The notes under the pieces were generated by a model that saw only the letters and a program-made list of their open reading frames with translations, was not told the origin of the DNA and did not search any database. The translations under genes and the position numbers were made by a program. From Granulicella sp. S190 (GTDB lineage: Bacteria > Acidobacteriota > Terriglobia > Terriglobales > Acidobacteriaceae), in contig NZ_LMUD01000014.1 of assembly GCF_009766095.1 (NCBI RefSeq), forward strand, positions 21,247-85,246: DNA of 64,000 nucleotides, given 5' to 3'. This document shows, piece by piece, positions 24,100 through 33,217 of this stretch (its first letter is position 1; the number at the start of each line of letters is the position of its first letter).

Positions 24100-26151
24100 A
24101 TGTCTCTAAAAGTTTCGGTCGCCCTGGCGGCCACAGCACTGTTGTTCGCCGCGATGCAGGTTTCTGCGCAGGAGAGCGCACAGCCACTGCAATCGATGCC
24201 ATATTCGCCGTCGCTCGATCTTTCGAGCCTGGATCGATCGGTCGATCCTTGTACAGACTTTTACAAGTTTTCGTGCGGCGGATGGGAGAAGAAGAATCCG
24301 ATTCCTGCGGACCAATCCGGCTGGAGCGTATATGCGAAGCTGGGCAATGATAACGAGCAGTTCCTGTGGGGCATTCTCGCCGACGATGCGAAGGCCGCGA
24401 ATCGCAATGCGACCCAGCAGAAGGTAGGCGACTACTTTGCTTCGTGTATGAATACGTCCGCGATCGACGCGCTCGGGCTGAAGCCGGTGCAGGCGGAGCT
24501 GGCGAAGATTAATGCGTTGAAGACGCGGCCGGAGCTGATCGCGGCTATTAGCACGCTGCATCGTGACTCTTCGGGCAGTTTCCTGTTTGGTTCCGGGACG
24601 GATCAAGATGCGCTTGATTCATCCCTGGAGATCGTAGCGCTGGGTGCGGGCGGACTGGGGCTTCCCGACCGCGACTATTACATCAACAGCGATGAGAAGA
24701 GCGTGAAGCTGCGCGAGCAGTATGTTGCGTTTATTCAGAAGCTGCTGACGCTGGGTGGGGAGTCTGCGGCGCAGGCGAAGCTCGATGCGGATGCGACGCT
24801 TCGGATTGAGACTACGCTTGCAAAGGCGTCGCTGACGCGGGTGGAGCGGCGCGATCCGCACAACATTTATCACATGATGACGATTGAGGAGTTGGGCAAG
24901 ATTGCGCCTGCGTTCGACTGGCCGCACTACTTTGAGACGCAGGGCGCGCCGGGTGTTGTGAAGGTGAACGTCTCGCAGCCGGCGTTTTTCAAGGCGGTGC
25001 AGGCTGAGATTTCTGCGGAGCCGGTGGAGGCATTGCGCGGGTATCTACGGTTTCACCTGCTGGCGGCGGCAGCGCCTGATCTTGCTCATCCAATAGCGCA
25101 GGCTCACTTCGACTTTTACTCGACGACTTTGCGCGGAGTTCCAGCGATGCCGCCGCGTTGGAAGACGTGTACGCGGGGAGTGGATGGCGATCTGGGAGAG
25201 GCACTGGGGCAGGAGTTTGTGAAGCGCACGTTTTCTGCAGATACCAAGGCGAAGACGCGGCTGATGACGGAGCAGGTTGAGACGGCGATGAAGCAGGAGA
25301 TCGAAGGTCTCGACTGGATGAGCCCTGCGACCAAGCAGGAGGCGTTGCGCAAGCTGCATGTGATTCGCAACAAAATCGGATATCCGGACCAGTGGCGGGA
25401 CTATTCGGCGCTTGAGATCAAGCCAGATGATTATTTTGGCAATGTGACGCGATCGTATCGCTTCGAGGATGCACGTCAGTGGCACAAGCTGGGCAAGCCG
25501 GTCGACCTGAATGAGTGGGGAATGACGCCGCCGACAGTGAATGCTTACTTCAATCCGCAGATGAACGATATCAATTTTCCGGCAGGTGTTCTGCAGCCGC
25601 CGCTGTATGACACGAAGCTCGATGATGCGCCGAACTATGGCAACACGGGAGCGACGATCGGGCACGAGCTGACGCATGCCTTTGACGATGAGGGGCGGCA
25701 GTTCGACGATAAGGGCAATCTTCGCGACTGGTGGACGGCGACGGATGCGAAGGGCTTCGAGGACCGCATCAACTGCGTTCGCGATCAGTATGCGAAGTAT
25801 GTTGTGGTGGATGACATTCACATCAACTCCAAACTGACGAGCGGGGAGGATGTGGCGGACCTGGGCGGGACGCTGCTTGCGTATATTGCGTGGAAGAAGC
25901 AGACCGAGGGACAACAGTTGGCGACCGTAGACGGGTTTACGCCGGATCAGCGCTTCTTCGTCGGGATGGCGCAGTGGGCGTGTGAGAATGAGCGCCCGGA
26001 GGTGCTGCGGGTGCGCGCGATTACAGACCCCCACTCGCCGGGGTATGCGCGAATCAACGGGGTGGTTTCGAATCTGCCGGAGTTTCAGAAGGCGTTCAGT
26101 TGCAAGGCGGGTCAGCCGATGGTGCATGCGCCGACCTGCCGGGTCTGGTAG
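24100..26151 (+). CDS. Secreted M13 family metallopeptidase (neprilysin/PepO-like)
   Basis: A 683-residue zinc endopeptidase with a signal peptide ending AAMQVSAQ. Features in order are CTDFYKFSCGGWEKKNP near the mature start, VNAYFNPQMNDINFPAGVLQPP, the zinc motif GATIGHELTHAFDDEG, and GEDVADLGG with the third zinc ligand; it ends CRVW, the family's usual C-terminus. M13 peptidases cut oligopeptides rather than proteins, complementing the M61 enzyme encoded divergently. AGGAGAAACGC precedes the ATG. Confidence 0.95.
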   Translation: MSLKVSVALAATALLFAAMQVSAQESAQPLQSMPYSPSLDLSSLDRSVDPCTDFYKFSCGGWEKKNPIPADQSGWSVYAKLGNDNEQFLWGILADDAKAANRNATQQKVGDYFASCMNTSAIDALGLKPVQAELAKINALKTRPELIAAISTLHRDSSGSFLFGSGTDQDALDSSLEIVALGAGGLGLPDRDYYINSDEKSVKLREQYVAFIQKLLTLGGESAAQAKLDADATLRIETTLAKASLTRVERRDPHNIYHMMTIEELGKIAPAFDWPHYFETQGAPGVVKVNVSQPAFFKAVQAEISAEPVEALRGYLRFHLLAAAAPDLAHPIAQAHFDFYSTTLRGVPAMPPRWKTCTRGVDGDLGEALGQEFVKRTFSADTKAKTRLMTEQVETAMKQEIEGLDWMSPATKQEALRKLHVIRNKIGYPDQWRDYSALEIKPDDYFGNVTRSYRFEDARQWHKLGKPVDLNEWGMTPPTVNAYFNPQMNDINFPAGVLQPPLYDTKLDDAPNYGNTGATIGHELTHAFDDEGRQFDDKGNLRDWWTATDAKGFEDRINCVRDQYAKYVVVDDIHINSKLTSGEDVADLGGTLLAYIAWKKQTEGQQLATVDGFTPDQRFFVGMAQWACENERPEVLRVRAITDPHSPGYARINGVVSNLPEFQKAFSCKAGQPMVHAPTCRVW

Positions 26152-26251
26152 GAGCGATGGACTTTTCCCGATTCCGGCGGCTTCGTGATGGCAGATACGA
26201 GGCTGCCGGTGTTGGAATCGGCTCCAAGACAGTACACTTGACCCTAATCTA

Positions 26252-27700
26252 ATGAATCTTTACGCGATTGTTCTATCGGTTATCGTGGTCACGCTGCTGA
26301 CGGTCTCGTTGACCCGTCTGGGCAAGGTGAAGACCAAGGCGGACTACCTTGTGGCTGGCCGTTCGCTGCCGGCGTTTGTGCTGGTGTTCACGCTACTGTC
26401 GAGCTGGATTGGATCGGGCTCGTTGCTGGGGGGCGCGGAGAATGCGTACAGGCATGGGTTCGCGGCACTGTGGCAAGGAGGCGGCGGTTGGGCAGGGCTG
26501 CTGCTGATTTACTTTATTGCTCCGCGCGCGCGAAAGTTCGCGCAGTTTACGATTCCCGATCTGCTGGAGGCCCGATATAACCAGGCGGCGCGGGTGCTTG
26601 GCGTAATTGCGATTTTGTTTTGCTATACCGCGGTGACCAGCTACCAGTTTGTGGGGGGCGGCGATATTCTGCACCTCATCTTTCCTGACCTGATTACCCC
26701 CGATCTCGGAAAGTACATTATTGCGGCGTTTGTAATTGTCTTTACCGCGATTGCGGGCATGGCTTCGGTTGCGTACATGGATGTCGCGATTGGGCTGCTG
26801 GCTACGTTTACGATGATCGTCGCGCTGCCGATTCTGGCGCATCGCGCGGGCGGATGGGCGGCGATTCATGCGAGCCTTCCTGCGACGCACTTCCAGGTAC
26901 TGGGGGACCTGAGCTTTGTTCAAGGACTGGAGCTGTTTCTTCCGACCTGTCTTCTGCTGCTAGGGAACCAGTCGATGTATCAGAAGTTTTTCTCGGCGAA
27001 GTCGGAGAAGGATGCGACGCGCGCGGTTGTCGGGTGGATCATCGGCACGGTTATTCTCGAGACCGTGATTGTCGCGCTTGCCGTTGTAGGATCGAGCCTT
27101 TTTCCGAGCGGCGAGGTGCATGCGCGGCCGCGGGAGATTCTGGCTTACCTTGGGCTTCATGGCTTCTCCGGATCGGGTCCACTTCGCCTGCTGGGCGCGC
27201 TGCTGATGGGCGCGATCTTTGCGAAGATTATCTCTACCGCGAATAACTGGCTTTTTTCTCCCTCTACGAATCTTGTCAATGACATCTACCTTCGTTACAT
27301 CAATCCTGAGGCAACGAACAAGAAGACGCTTGCTATCTCGCGTTTGATGGTTGTTCTGCTTGGGTTGTGGGCGCTTTACCAGTCGTTGCATATCGAGTCG
27401 GTGCTGAAGAAGTCGCTGTATGCCTATACGATCTATGGCGCGGCGCTAACTCCGGTGATTCTTGCCACGTTTTACTGGCGGCGTGCGACTGCGGCGGGCG
27501 CCGTGGCCAGCATCGCGGTCGGAACCTTCGTTACCGTTTTCTGGGATTCGGGCTTTGTCCATGCGCATCTGCCCGCGGTGGTCAGCGAACGTGACGCTAT
27601 TTTGCCGGCCCTGGTAGCGTCTCTTCTGTGCCTGGTGCTGGTGAGTCTCTTTACCGAACCGCCCACGGAAAAGCAGTTGCAGCCCTTCTCTGAAGGCTGA
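26252..27700 (+). CDS. Sodium:solute symporter (SSS family)
   Basis: A 482-residue membrane protein with about 13 helices. The N-terminal KTKADYLVAGRSLPAFVLVFTLLSSWIGSGSLLGG region is the usual sodium-binding first part of the family, and ATNKKTLAISRLMVVLLG lies before the late helices. Substrate is not evident from sequence; the neighbouring peptidase genes make peptides' amino acid products a reasonable guess. The ribosome site is weak. The M13 gene ends 100 bases earlier on the same strand. Confidence 0.85.
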   Translation: MNLYAIVLSVIVVTLLTVSLTRLGKVKTKADYLVAGRSLPAFVLVFTLLSSWIGSGSLLGGAENAYRHGFAALWQGGGGWAGLLLIYFIAPRARKFAQFTIPDLLEARYNQAARVLGVIAILFCYTAVTSYQFVGGGDILHLIFPDLITPDLGKYIIAAFVIVFTAIAGMASVAYMDVAIGLLATFTMIVALPILAHRAGGWAAIHASLPATHFQVLGDLSFVQGLELFLPTCLLLLGNQSMYQKFFSAKSEKDATRAVVGWIIGTVILETVIVALAVVGSSLFPSGEVHARPREILAYLGLHGFSGSGPLRLLGALLMGAIFAKIISTANNWLFSPSTNLVNDIYLRYINPEATNKKTLAISRLMVVLLGLWALYQSLHIESVLKKSLYAYTIYGAALTPVILATFYWRRATAAGAVASIAVGTFVTVFWDSGFVHAHLPAVVSERDAILPALVASLLCLVLVSLFTEPPTEKQLQPFSEG

Positions 27701-27814
27701 AGAGCCCTCTGTTTGCAGGCTGTTAACGATAATGTTCGATACTTAGTCTTCCACTTTCAGCGAACGCGCAGTTGGTTTGCCGCAGGCGCCATCGATAAGG
27801 CCGCATAAAGATAA

Positions 27815-29080
27815 ATGAACTACCGACTAACGCCTGACCTCGCCGCGATGGCTACCCTTCTCGCGATCTTGTATTTCCTGCGCAAACGCCATCCTCAGGA
27901 CAGGGTCGATCTCTGGATCAGCGGCCTTCTGTTCATCTTCCTCGAGTCGCTTGCACATGCTTTCTACACGCCAAAGGGCCGATGGCACCTGAGCTCGCAT
28001 ATCGTTGCTCTGGATGCCTACCTGGCGGCAGGGGTTATCTTTCTCTGGGCAGCCGCGAAGTCGCTGTTCCCGCGCAGGCCCACGCTCTACTACCTGTGGC
28101 TGAACTCGTTGCCGCTGTTGGCAGTACTGACGACGTATGGCTTCGACGTTCGAACGCCGGGGATCTTTCACGTCTTTATTGGCTGCGGTCTTGTGCTGGG
28201 GACGTTGAGTCCTTTTGTGCTGGCTCGCACGTGGAGGCTTGGCCGGGCCTGGTGGATCGTTGGCGCCCAGATCTGCGTCTGGAGCTCCGCGTGGCTTTTT
28301 GCTTCGAACGGGATGTATCGCGACGCAGCGTATCTCCCGCTCTTTGCTCTGTACGCGACGACAGCTATCCACTTCCAGTTGAGCTTGCCCAGCAAGAGCC
28401 TGGGGAAGGTGGCGATCGTGCTCGGCTTCACGATATGGGCGCTGGTGTTTCTTTTGCACTCCTGGGTGACCAACCGACCGCAGTACATCGACGTGGCGGC
28501 ACAGATATGGGACATGCAGAAGTTTCTGGTTACGATCGGGATGCTGCTGGTGATGCTGGAACACCAGGTGACCAGTAACGAGTGGTACGCCTTCCACGAC
28601 CACCTGACAGGCTTGCCAAACCGCCGACTGTTCGAGGACAGGCTCGGTAAGGCGTTGTGTCATGCGGAGCGGACCCATACCCGAACCGCGTTGCTTATGC
28701 TGGATCTGAACGGGTTCAAGCTGATCAACGACGTTCACGGACACGATACCGGTGACGAGGTGTTGCAGCACATCTCGCATCATCTCCGGGCAGCGCTCCG
28801 GGTCCCAGATACTCTTGCACGTCTTGGAGGGGACGAGTTTATTGTGATTGCCACGGATCTTCCCGTAGAAAGGCCGGCGGCCCGCATTGCCGATGACTAC
28901 GTTGCCCGTATCTCTGAGGCGCTGCGCAAGCCTGTTCAGATCAATGGCAGCGAGCTTACCGTGAGTGGAAGCATCGGAGTGGCTATCTACCCTGACGACA
29001 CTCTCGATGAGGTGCTTCTGCGTCGTCTGGCCGATCAGCGTATGTATGAACAGAAACGACAGACACTAGTCCATGTCTAA
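27815..29080 (+). CDS. Membrane diguanylate cyclase (GGDEF)
   Basis: A 421-residue protein with seven or so hydrophobic segments over residues 5-250, then a GGDEF domain. The domain starts HDHLTGLPNRRLFEDRL; the metal-binding strand is MLDLNGFKLINDVHGHD; the active loop is RLGGDEF, intact, so synthesis of c-di-GMP is expected. RVPD lies five residues before GGDEF, which is the inhibitory I-site spacing, so product feedback is likely. SIGVAIYPDD and ADQRMYEQK close the domain. The sensed signal is unknown. No EAL domain is present. Confidence 0.92.
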   Translation: MNYRLTPDLAAMATLLAILYFLRKRHPQDRVDLWISGLLFIFLESLAHAFYTPKGRWHLSSHIVALDAYLAAGVIFLWAAAKSLFPRRPTLYYLWLNSLPLLAVLTTYGFDVRTPGIFHVFIGCGLVLGTLSPFVLARTWRLGRAWWIVGAQICVWSSAWLFASNGMYRDAAYLPLFALYATTAIHFQLSLPSKSLGKVAIVLGFTIWALVFLLHSWVTNRPQYIDVAAQIWDMQKFLVTIGMLLVMLEHQVTSNEWYAFHDHLTGLPNRRLFEDRLGKALCHAERTHTRTALLMLDLNGFKLINDVHGHDTGDEVLQHISHHLRAALRVPDTLARLGGDEFIVIATDLPVERPAARIADDYVARISEALRKPVQINGSELTVSGSIGVAIYPDDTLDEVLLRRLADQRMYEQKRQTLVHV

Positions 29081-29164
29081 TTAAAGTAAAAGTTATTTTT
29101 GCACTCACTTTTTTCGATCTGCTGCATCCTATCCCAGTACACAATTTCACCAGGAGAGATCTTT

Positions 29165-29527
29165 ATGGCATTTGAAACCCTAACCTTCGACAACAACGCA
29201 ACTTTCTTCCCGGTAGGTCTGGATTTCATTGCCCCCTTTGAAAACAGCTCCTCTGACCCTTTCTCACAGTACGCCGCATCCGAGTCTTTTCATGCCGCGA
29301 AGAAACCTCTCGACGACGATGAGGACGAGTTCGAGGATGAAGATGAGGAAGAGGACGACGAGGATGATGACGAGGAAGAGCTTGAGGACGATGATGACGA
29401 ACTCGACGATGACGAGGAGGAAGAGGACGACGACGAGTACGAAGACGAAGACGATGACGAGGATGAGGACGACGACGAAGAGGAAGACGACGACGTCGAT
29501 GAACTTCAGGTTGGCCGCAGGCGCTAG
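29165..29527 (+). CDS. Small protein with an almost pure Asp/Glu tail
   Basis: A 120-residue protein with a normal 45-residue N-terminal part (MAFETLTFDNNATFF to AAKKPL) and then a run of about 64 residues of which 59 are Asp or Glu, interrupted only by Phe, Leu, Leu, Tyr and Val, ending LQVGRRR. No helix-turn-helix, signal peptide or membrane segment is seen. AGGAGAG precedes the ATG, and a strong hairpin follows, so it is a proper transcription unit rather than random low-complexity DNA. Possible roles are a DNA-mimic or nucleic-acid-protein chaperone, or a calcium/metal buffer; none is demonstrated. Confidence 0.75.
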   Translation: MAFETLTFDNNATFFPVGLDFIAPFENSSSDPFSQYAASESFHAAKKPLDDDEDEFEDEDEEEDDEDDDEEELEDDDDELDDDEEEEDDDEYEDEDDDEDEDDDEEEDDDVDELQVGRRR

Positions 29528-29539
29528 CCTCTTATTTTG

Positions 29540-29572
29540 GGCCTGTCACCTCTGAAAGGTGAGTGACAGGCC
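29540..29572 (+). terminator. Hairpin after the acidic protein gene
   Basis: GGCCTGTCAC (29540-29549) pairs perfectly with GTGACAGGCC (29563-29572) around 13 bases. It lies 13 bases after the stop codon. No long T-run follows, so termination may be partly factor-dependent or the hairpin may stabilise the message. Confidence 0.6.
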
Positions 29573-29635
29573 GCTCGTCTTGCCTCATCTTGTCCGTTCT
29601 TGTCCGCGAGGGGTTGAGCGGCGCTTTTCTGAGTG

Positions 29636-30607
29636 CTAGTAGCCTGCCTCTGTCACGATGTTTTGAAGATCTTTTCCGGCAAGGAATCGCTTTACCTGTT
29701 CGGCTCCGAAGCGGAAGGCGCGGTGGATGAACTCTGGTGTCGATCCGGCTACGTGTGGAGTGATCATGCAGTTTGGCGCAGACCAGAGAGGGTGGCCGGG
29801 TGGAAGCGGCTCGGGGTCGGTTACATCGAGTGCGGCCCTTATTCGATGATCCCGGAGTGCCTCTAGCAGCGCCTCGGTGACTACTACAGCTCCACGAGCT
29901 GCATTGACGAGAAGAGCTCCGCGCTTCATCAGGCGAATCTCCGTTGCTCCGATGAGTCCGTGGGTCTCGGGTGTAAGCGGAACGACAAGGACGACGACAT
30001 CGGCTTTCGGCAGAAGATTATTCAGTTCGGCGACGGCAGAGACCTCCGGCTCTTTGCGAGGGCTACGCGCCACTCGAAGGATGTCGACACCAAACGGCTT
30101 GAGCCGAGTCTCAATGGCAGCGCCAATGGATCCGTAGCCGACGATGAGTACCGTCTTGCCAGCCAAGTCTTCTCCCAGAATCTGGTATTGGCCGACCTGG
30201 ACGCCACCCTCGTTGAGGAAGCCGTCTGTTACGGAGGACTGGCCCTTCCACTCGCCGCGTAGCTGCAGGTCGCGATAGCGTGGGAACCTCTTGAAGGAGT
30301 TAAGGATTGCGGTCAGGACCCACTCGGAGGTCGAGATATCGTGAATGCCGCGTCCGTCGCAGAGGACAATATCCTTCGGCAGCCATGGCGCAATCCAATC
30401 CACGCCCGCCATCATGGACTGAACTACTTTGACGCCGCGCAGATGGTTGAAGATCTCCTGGGCTTCCTTGCGGGCGAAGGGCAGGATCCAGAAGTCGACG
30501 TCCAGGGTTGCCGATGGCTTTCGAGGGATACGTACAATCTCTGCCTCGGGTGGAAGATCTACCAGCAGTTCAGAGGAGAGAAGTTCATCGACACCGACAC
30601 GCATCAT
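29636..30607 (-). CDS. D-2-hydroxyacid dehydrogenase
   Basis: A 323-residue NAD-dependent dehydrogenase of the D-isomer-specific family. The Rossmann motif is VLIVGYGSIGAAIE; the catalytic Arg lies in NAARGAVV, the Glu in DVTDPEPLPPGHPLW and the His in ITPHVAGSTPE. It probably interconverts a 2-keto acid and D-2-hydroxy acid, or reduces glyoxylate/hydroxypyruvate. It is a lone gene, convergent with the acidic protein gene. Confidence 0.9.
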   Translation of the reverse strand: MMRVGVDELLSSELLVDLPPEAEIVRIPRKPSATLDVDFWILPFARKEAQEIFNHLRGVKVVQSMMAGVDWIAPWLPKDIVLCDGRGIHDISTSEWVLTAILNSFKRFPRYRDLQLRGEWKGQSSVTDGFLNEGGVQVGQYQILGEDLAGKTVLIVGYGSIGAAIETRLKPFGVDILRVARSPRKEPEVSAVAELNNLLPKADVVVLVVPLTPETHGLIGATEIRLMKRGALLVNAARGAVVVTEALLEALRDHRIRAALDVTDPEPLPPGHPLWSAPNCMITPHVAGSTPEFIHRAFRFGAEQVKRFLAGKDLQNIVTEAGY

Positions 30608-30910
30608 TGTCTAAGTGTGCATGAATCTACGGGCAAAGACAAAATCGAGACTCTCCGGAGCAGATCAGTCCCGTCTCCTCGTTTGGTTCGAAGGTTGAGG
30701 ACTCCGGTGCGCACGATCGCATCTGCGCGGGCTCCTTGATGGTGGTGAGCTACAGGAGTTGAGAGGTCCCTGCAGAAATATAGAGGTTTCTTCCTGTGGT
30801 ATCTAAGATTCCAGGGAGCGATATGATCCCTGATAGTGATCTTTGTGAGGCACCGCGAACCGCGCCTTGGCTAAGGGTGCAGAGTAGATCCTCACCAAGG
30901 GGAACCGATC
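30608..30910. promoter_or_regulatory. Upstream region of the region-2-only sigma gene, with a dyad
   Basis: No gene is seen in these 303 bases. A perfect dyad CAGGGA-N9-TCCCTG (30812-30832) lies about 80 bases before the sigma gene start and could be a regulator site. AAGGGGAACC immediately before 30911 is the ribosome site. Confidence 0.35.
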
Positions 30911-31267
30911 ATGGAAACTCGCGTGCGTTCAGCTGCCCCGGAGACGCAGCTAGCTAGAAGCCTCATGCGTTCGGCCAATGGAGCCTATGATGCGCCCGAC
31001 GAAACACGAATGATTGCGGTCATCCTGGAAGGACAGACCCACGTATACCACGATCTAGTACGACGTTATGAGCGAGCGGTGTATCGGATGGCATTCCTGA
31101 TACTCAAGAATGAGGCGGATGCGGAGTGCGCGGCTCAACAGGCATTCGTGAACGCTTACCGAAGCCTGAAAAGCTTTCGAGGGCAACTGAGATTCAGTAC
31201 CTGGCTGATAAACATTGCGTCCTGTGAGGCGGATGAGCATCTGCGTCAGCGGCAGGTTGCGGTCTAA
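30911..31267 (+). CDS. Truncated ECF-type sigma factor containing region 2 only
   Basis: A 118-residue protein. Residues about 45-112 match sigma-70 region 2 of ECF factors (LVRRYERAVYRMAFLILKNEADAECAAQQAFVNAYRSL..FRG..RFSTWLINIA): 2.1 to 2.4 are all recognisable. It then stops at EHLRQRQVAV; no region 4, which binds the -35 element, follows in any frame of the next 150 bases. It could be an anti-sigma partner, a core-binding decoy, or a relic. AAGGGGAACC gives it a good ribosome site and it is intact at its N-terminus, so it may still be expressed. It faces the signalling operon at 31414-33605. Confidence 0.8.
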   Translation: METRVRSAAPETQLARSLMRSANGAYDAPDETRMIAVILEGQTHVYHDLVRRYERAVYRMAFLILKNEADAECAAQQAFVNAYRSLKSFRGQLRFSTWLINIASCEADEHLRQRQVAV

Positions 31268-31413
31268 TTTCTACCTGAACTGCTTTGACCTTAAGATGCT
31301 CTCGCTTTCCTGACAGCTTGTGGCAGCGGAAGAGCTCGCGTGCATCGGGAAGAAAAGCTTTCGGCCAGCTGACTTGTGACGAAATAAGGGTTGCATTTGT
31401 TCAACCGACGTCA

Positions 31414-32553
31414 TCAATTTTCGCTGTGATCGATATCTGGTTTGAAGAGTTGGGTGATCCAAGAGCGCAGGCCACGCATGGGATGCGTATAGATCACCTG
31501 ACCTGGTACGACAAGGGTTACCGTCGTGCCAGCTTGCTGGGAACTAGAGATATTGAGGGTTCCGCCGAGGTACGCTGCCCGTTCCCGCATACCTGCCAGG
31601 CCAAGGTGTCCGGCGTTGCCGGATCGTAAAGTCTCTTCGTCGATGCCACGGCCATTGTCCCGGATTTCGAGGCGAAACCGTCTCTTGTACTGTAGTTCAA
31701 TCCAGAGATTTCTTGATCCGGAGTGGGCGCAAGAGTTGCGAATGGCTTCATAGGCGATGCGATATACCTCGTCCCGAGTGATAGGATGCATCTCCCTGAT
31801 GGTGCCCACGGTTGAGATGGTGGCATCCATTCTGGCTTCTGGAATGCAATCATCAGCTACCCGTTGAATAGCCACTACAAGGTCGTTCGCTTCGATGGAA
31901 GATCTTCGAAGAGCCTCCAGGGCAGCACGACCTTCGATGCTGGCGCGGTCGAGCCAGTCGGATAGTCGATCCAAGGCTCGGGCGGTCAAGCGCGCATCCT
32001 CCACGTGGTCGCGTGCGTCGTCGGCGACCATTTTGCTGCCTTGAATCGTTTGCAGGAGGGTGTCGTGTAGATCACGAGCCAAGCGGGTTCGTTCCTGCAG
32101 TCGCTCGTCTAAACGCTGTCTCAAGGAGTTGGCATAGACCCGCAGGCGATAGAAGTAGCTCAACGTTGCGATCGCAAGGAGCACGAGTCCAGCGAGGATA
32201 TGAAAGGTAAGAGTCTGATACCAGGCCGGTGAAACTGTAGATGCTGTCTGGGTGCCATCACGTGCCGCAAAGAGGAGCCATGTGGAAGCACCGGGCAGAG
32301 ATCTACCCGCGGGCGGACTCCATTTTGTAAAGCGTATTCCGTCGCTGTTCCAGAGGTAACCACCGCTGGTCTGTGCGAGACTCTGGGGGTGGGCCAGCAA
32401 AGCGTTCTCGTCGGTGCGCCAAGAACGGTGGGCGTATTGCATCAGTCTCGTGGGCGGTTCCGAAGACTGAGCTGCGGGATCCGCAAAAAAAACAAGCAGG
32501 ATAGCTACAAAGACGATCCCATGCTGCGAATTAGAGGTGTTTTGAATTTGCAT
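31414..32553 (-). CDS. Sensor histidine kinase with a deleted periplasmic propeller
   Basis: A 379-residue NarX/DesK-type (HisKA_3) kinase. After the signal peptide come residues 38-100, which match only the opening of a regulator-propeller domain (LMQYAHRSWRTDENALL, then GGYLWNSDGIRF and LLFAARDG); the next twelve or more blades and the Y_Y_Y domain are missing, and the sequence jumps to a transmembrane helix (118-136). The DHp domain is intact: LARDLHDTLLQ with His163, Asp164 and Gln168. The ATPase domain has N-box EAIRNSCAHS, RDNGRGI and GHLGLAGM. It is the third gene of an operon, 34 bases after the response regulator gene. Confidence 0.88.
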   Translation of the reverse strand: MQIQNTSNSQHGIVFVAILLVFFADPAAQSSEPPTRLMQYAHRSWRTDENALLAHPQSLAQTSGGYLWNSDGIRFTKWSPPAGRSLPGASTWLLFAARDGTQTASTVSPAWYQTLTFHILAGLVLLAIATLSYFYRLRVYANSLRQRLDERLQERTRLARDLHDTLLQTIQGSKMVADDARDHVEDARLTARALDRLSDWLDRASIEGRAALEALRRSSIEANDLVVAIQRVADDCIPEARMDATISTVGTIREMHPITRDEVYRIAYEAIRNSCAHSGSRNLWIELQYKRRFRLEIRDNGRGIDEETLRSGNAGHLGLAGMRERAAYLGGTLNISSSQQAGTTVTLVVPGQVIYTHPMRGLRSWITQLFKPDIDHSEN

Positions 32554-32587
32554 GCGTCGATGTTCAATCTGTCCGACTGAAAGATGC

Positions 32588-33217
32588 TCATATCTGGAGC
32601 AGACCTCGACGTAAGGCGATCGTAACGGCGTGTGTTCTGTCGTTAGCTTGAAGTTTGTCGACGATATTTTTGATATGAAAGTTGACCGTTGTTTCGGAGA
32701 TGGAGAGCTGACTCGCGATCTGTTTATTTTTGTTACCCTCCCGGATCAAGTCAAGAACCTCGAGTTCACGAGGAGTAAGGTCTTCTTGTCCCATATGCTC
32801 TGCAACGCTGCTGGCGACGTCAGAGGGGATATGTTTCCGTCCGGTCGATACGGTGCGGATGATCTTCAGCAATTCATTTTTTGGCGTGCTTTTCAAGACG
32901 TAGGCAGAGGCTCCTGCGCGCATAGCACGCTGAATCTCAATGTCGCCGCTCGAGGTGGTGAGCATCATGATCCTGACGTGAGGGAACTCATTCCGAATTG
33001 AGATAAGGGCGTCGGTTCCGCTTGCACCTGGAAGCCGCTGGTCCATGAGGACTAAGTCCGGCTTTACCCGGCGATACTCCTGGAGCGCTTCCTCTGCAGT
33101 CGAAACCTGTGCCACCATCTCCATGTCTTCCTGAGCCTCAATGATCATGTTCAGACCCTCGCGGAAGATAGGATGATCCTCAACGATCATGATGCGAATT
33201 CGTTTTGCTGTTGGCAT
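32588..33217 (-). CDS. NarL/FixJ-family response regulator
   Basis: A 209-residue two-domain regulator. The receiver has the acidic pair in IVEDH, phospho-acceptor Asp59 in LVLMDQRLPG, the LTTS switch and AYVLKS with the conserved Lys. The LuxR-type output domain is LTPRELEVLDLIREGNKNKQIASQL then ISETTVNFHIKNI. It begins inside the DHp-only gene (38 bases of overlap) and lies just before the kinase gene, so it is the natural phosphate acceptor of that pair. Confidence 0.93.
   Translation of the reverse strand: MPTAKRIRIMIVEDHPIFREGLNMIIEAQEDMEMVAQVSTAEEALQEYRRVKPDLVLMDQRLPGASGTDALISIRNEFPHVRIMMLTTSSGDIEIQRAMRAGASAYVLKSTPKNELLKIIRTVSTGRKHIPSDVASSVAEHMGQEDLTPRELEVLDLIREGNKNKQIASQLSISETTVNFHIKNIVDKLQANDRTHAVTIALRRGLLQI

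Noticed and set aside
25045-26127. Minus-strand frame of 360 codons opposite the M13 peptidase
   Set aside because: Arg-rich composition typical of antisense frames in high-GC DNA; no motif.
29165-29527. Acidic gene as a mere DNA microsatellite
   Set aside because: Synonymous codons vary throughout, a ribosome site and a terminal hairpin are present, and the N-terminal third is ordinary protein sequence.
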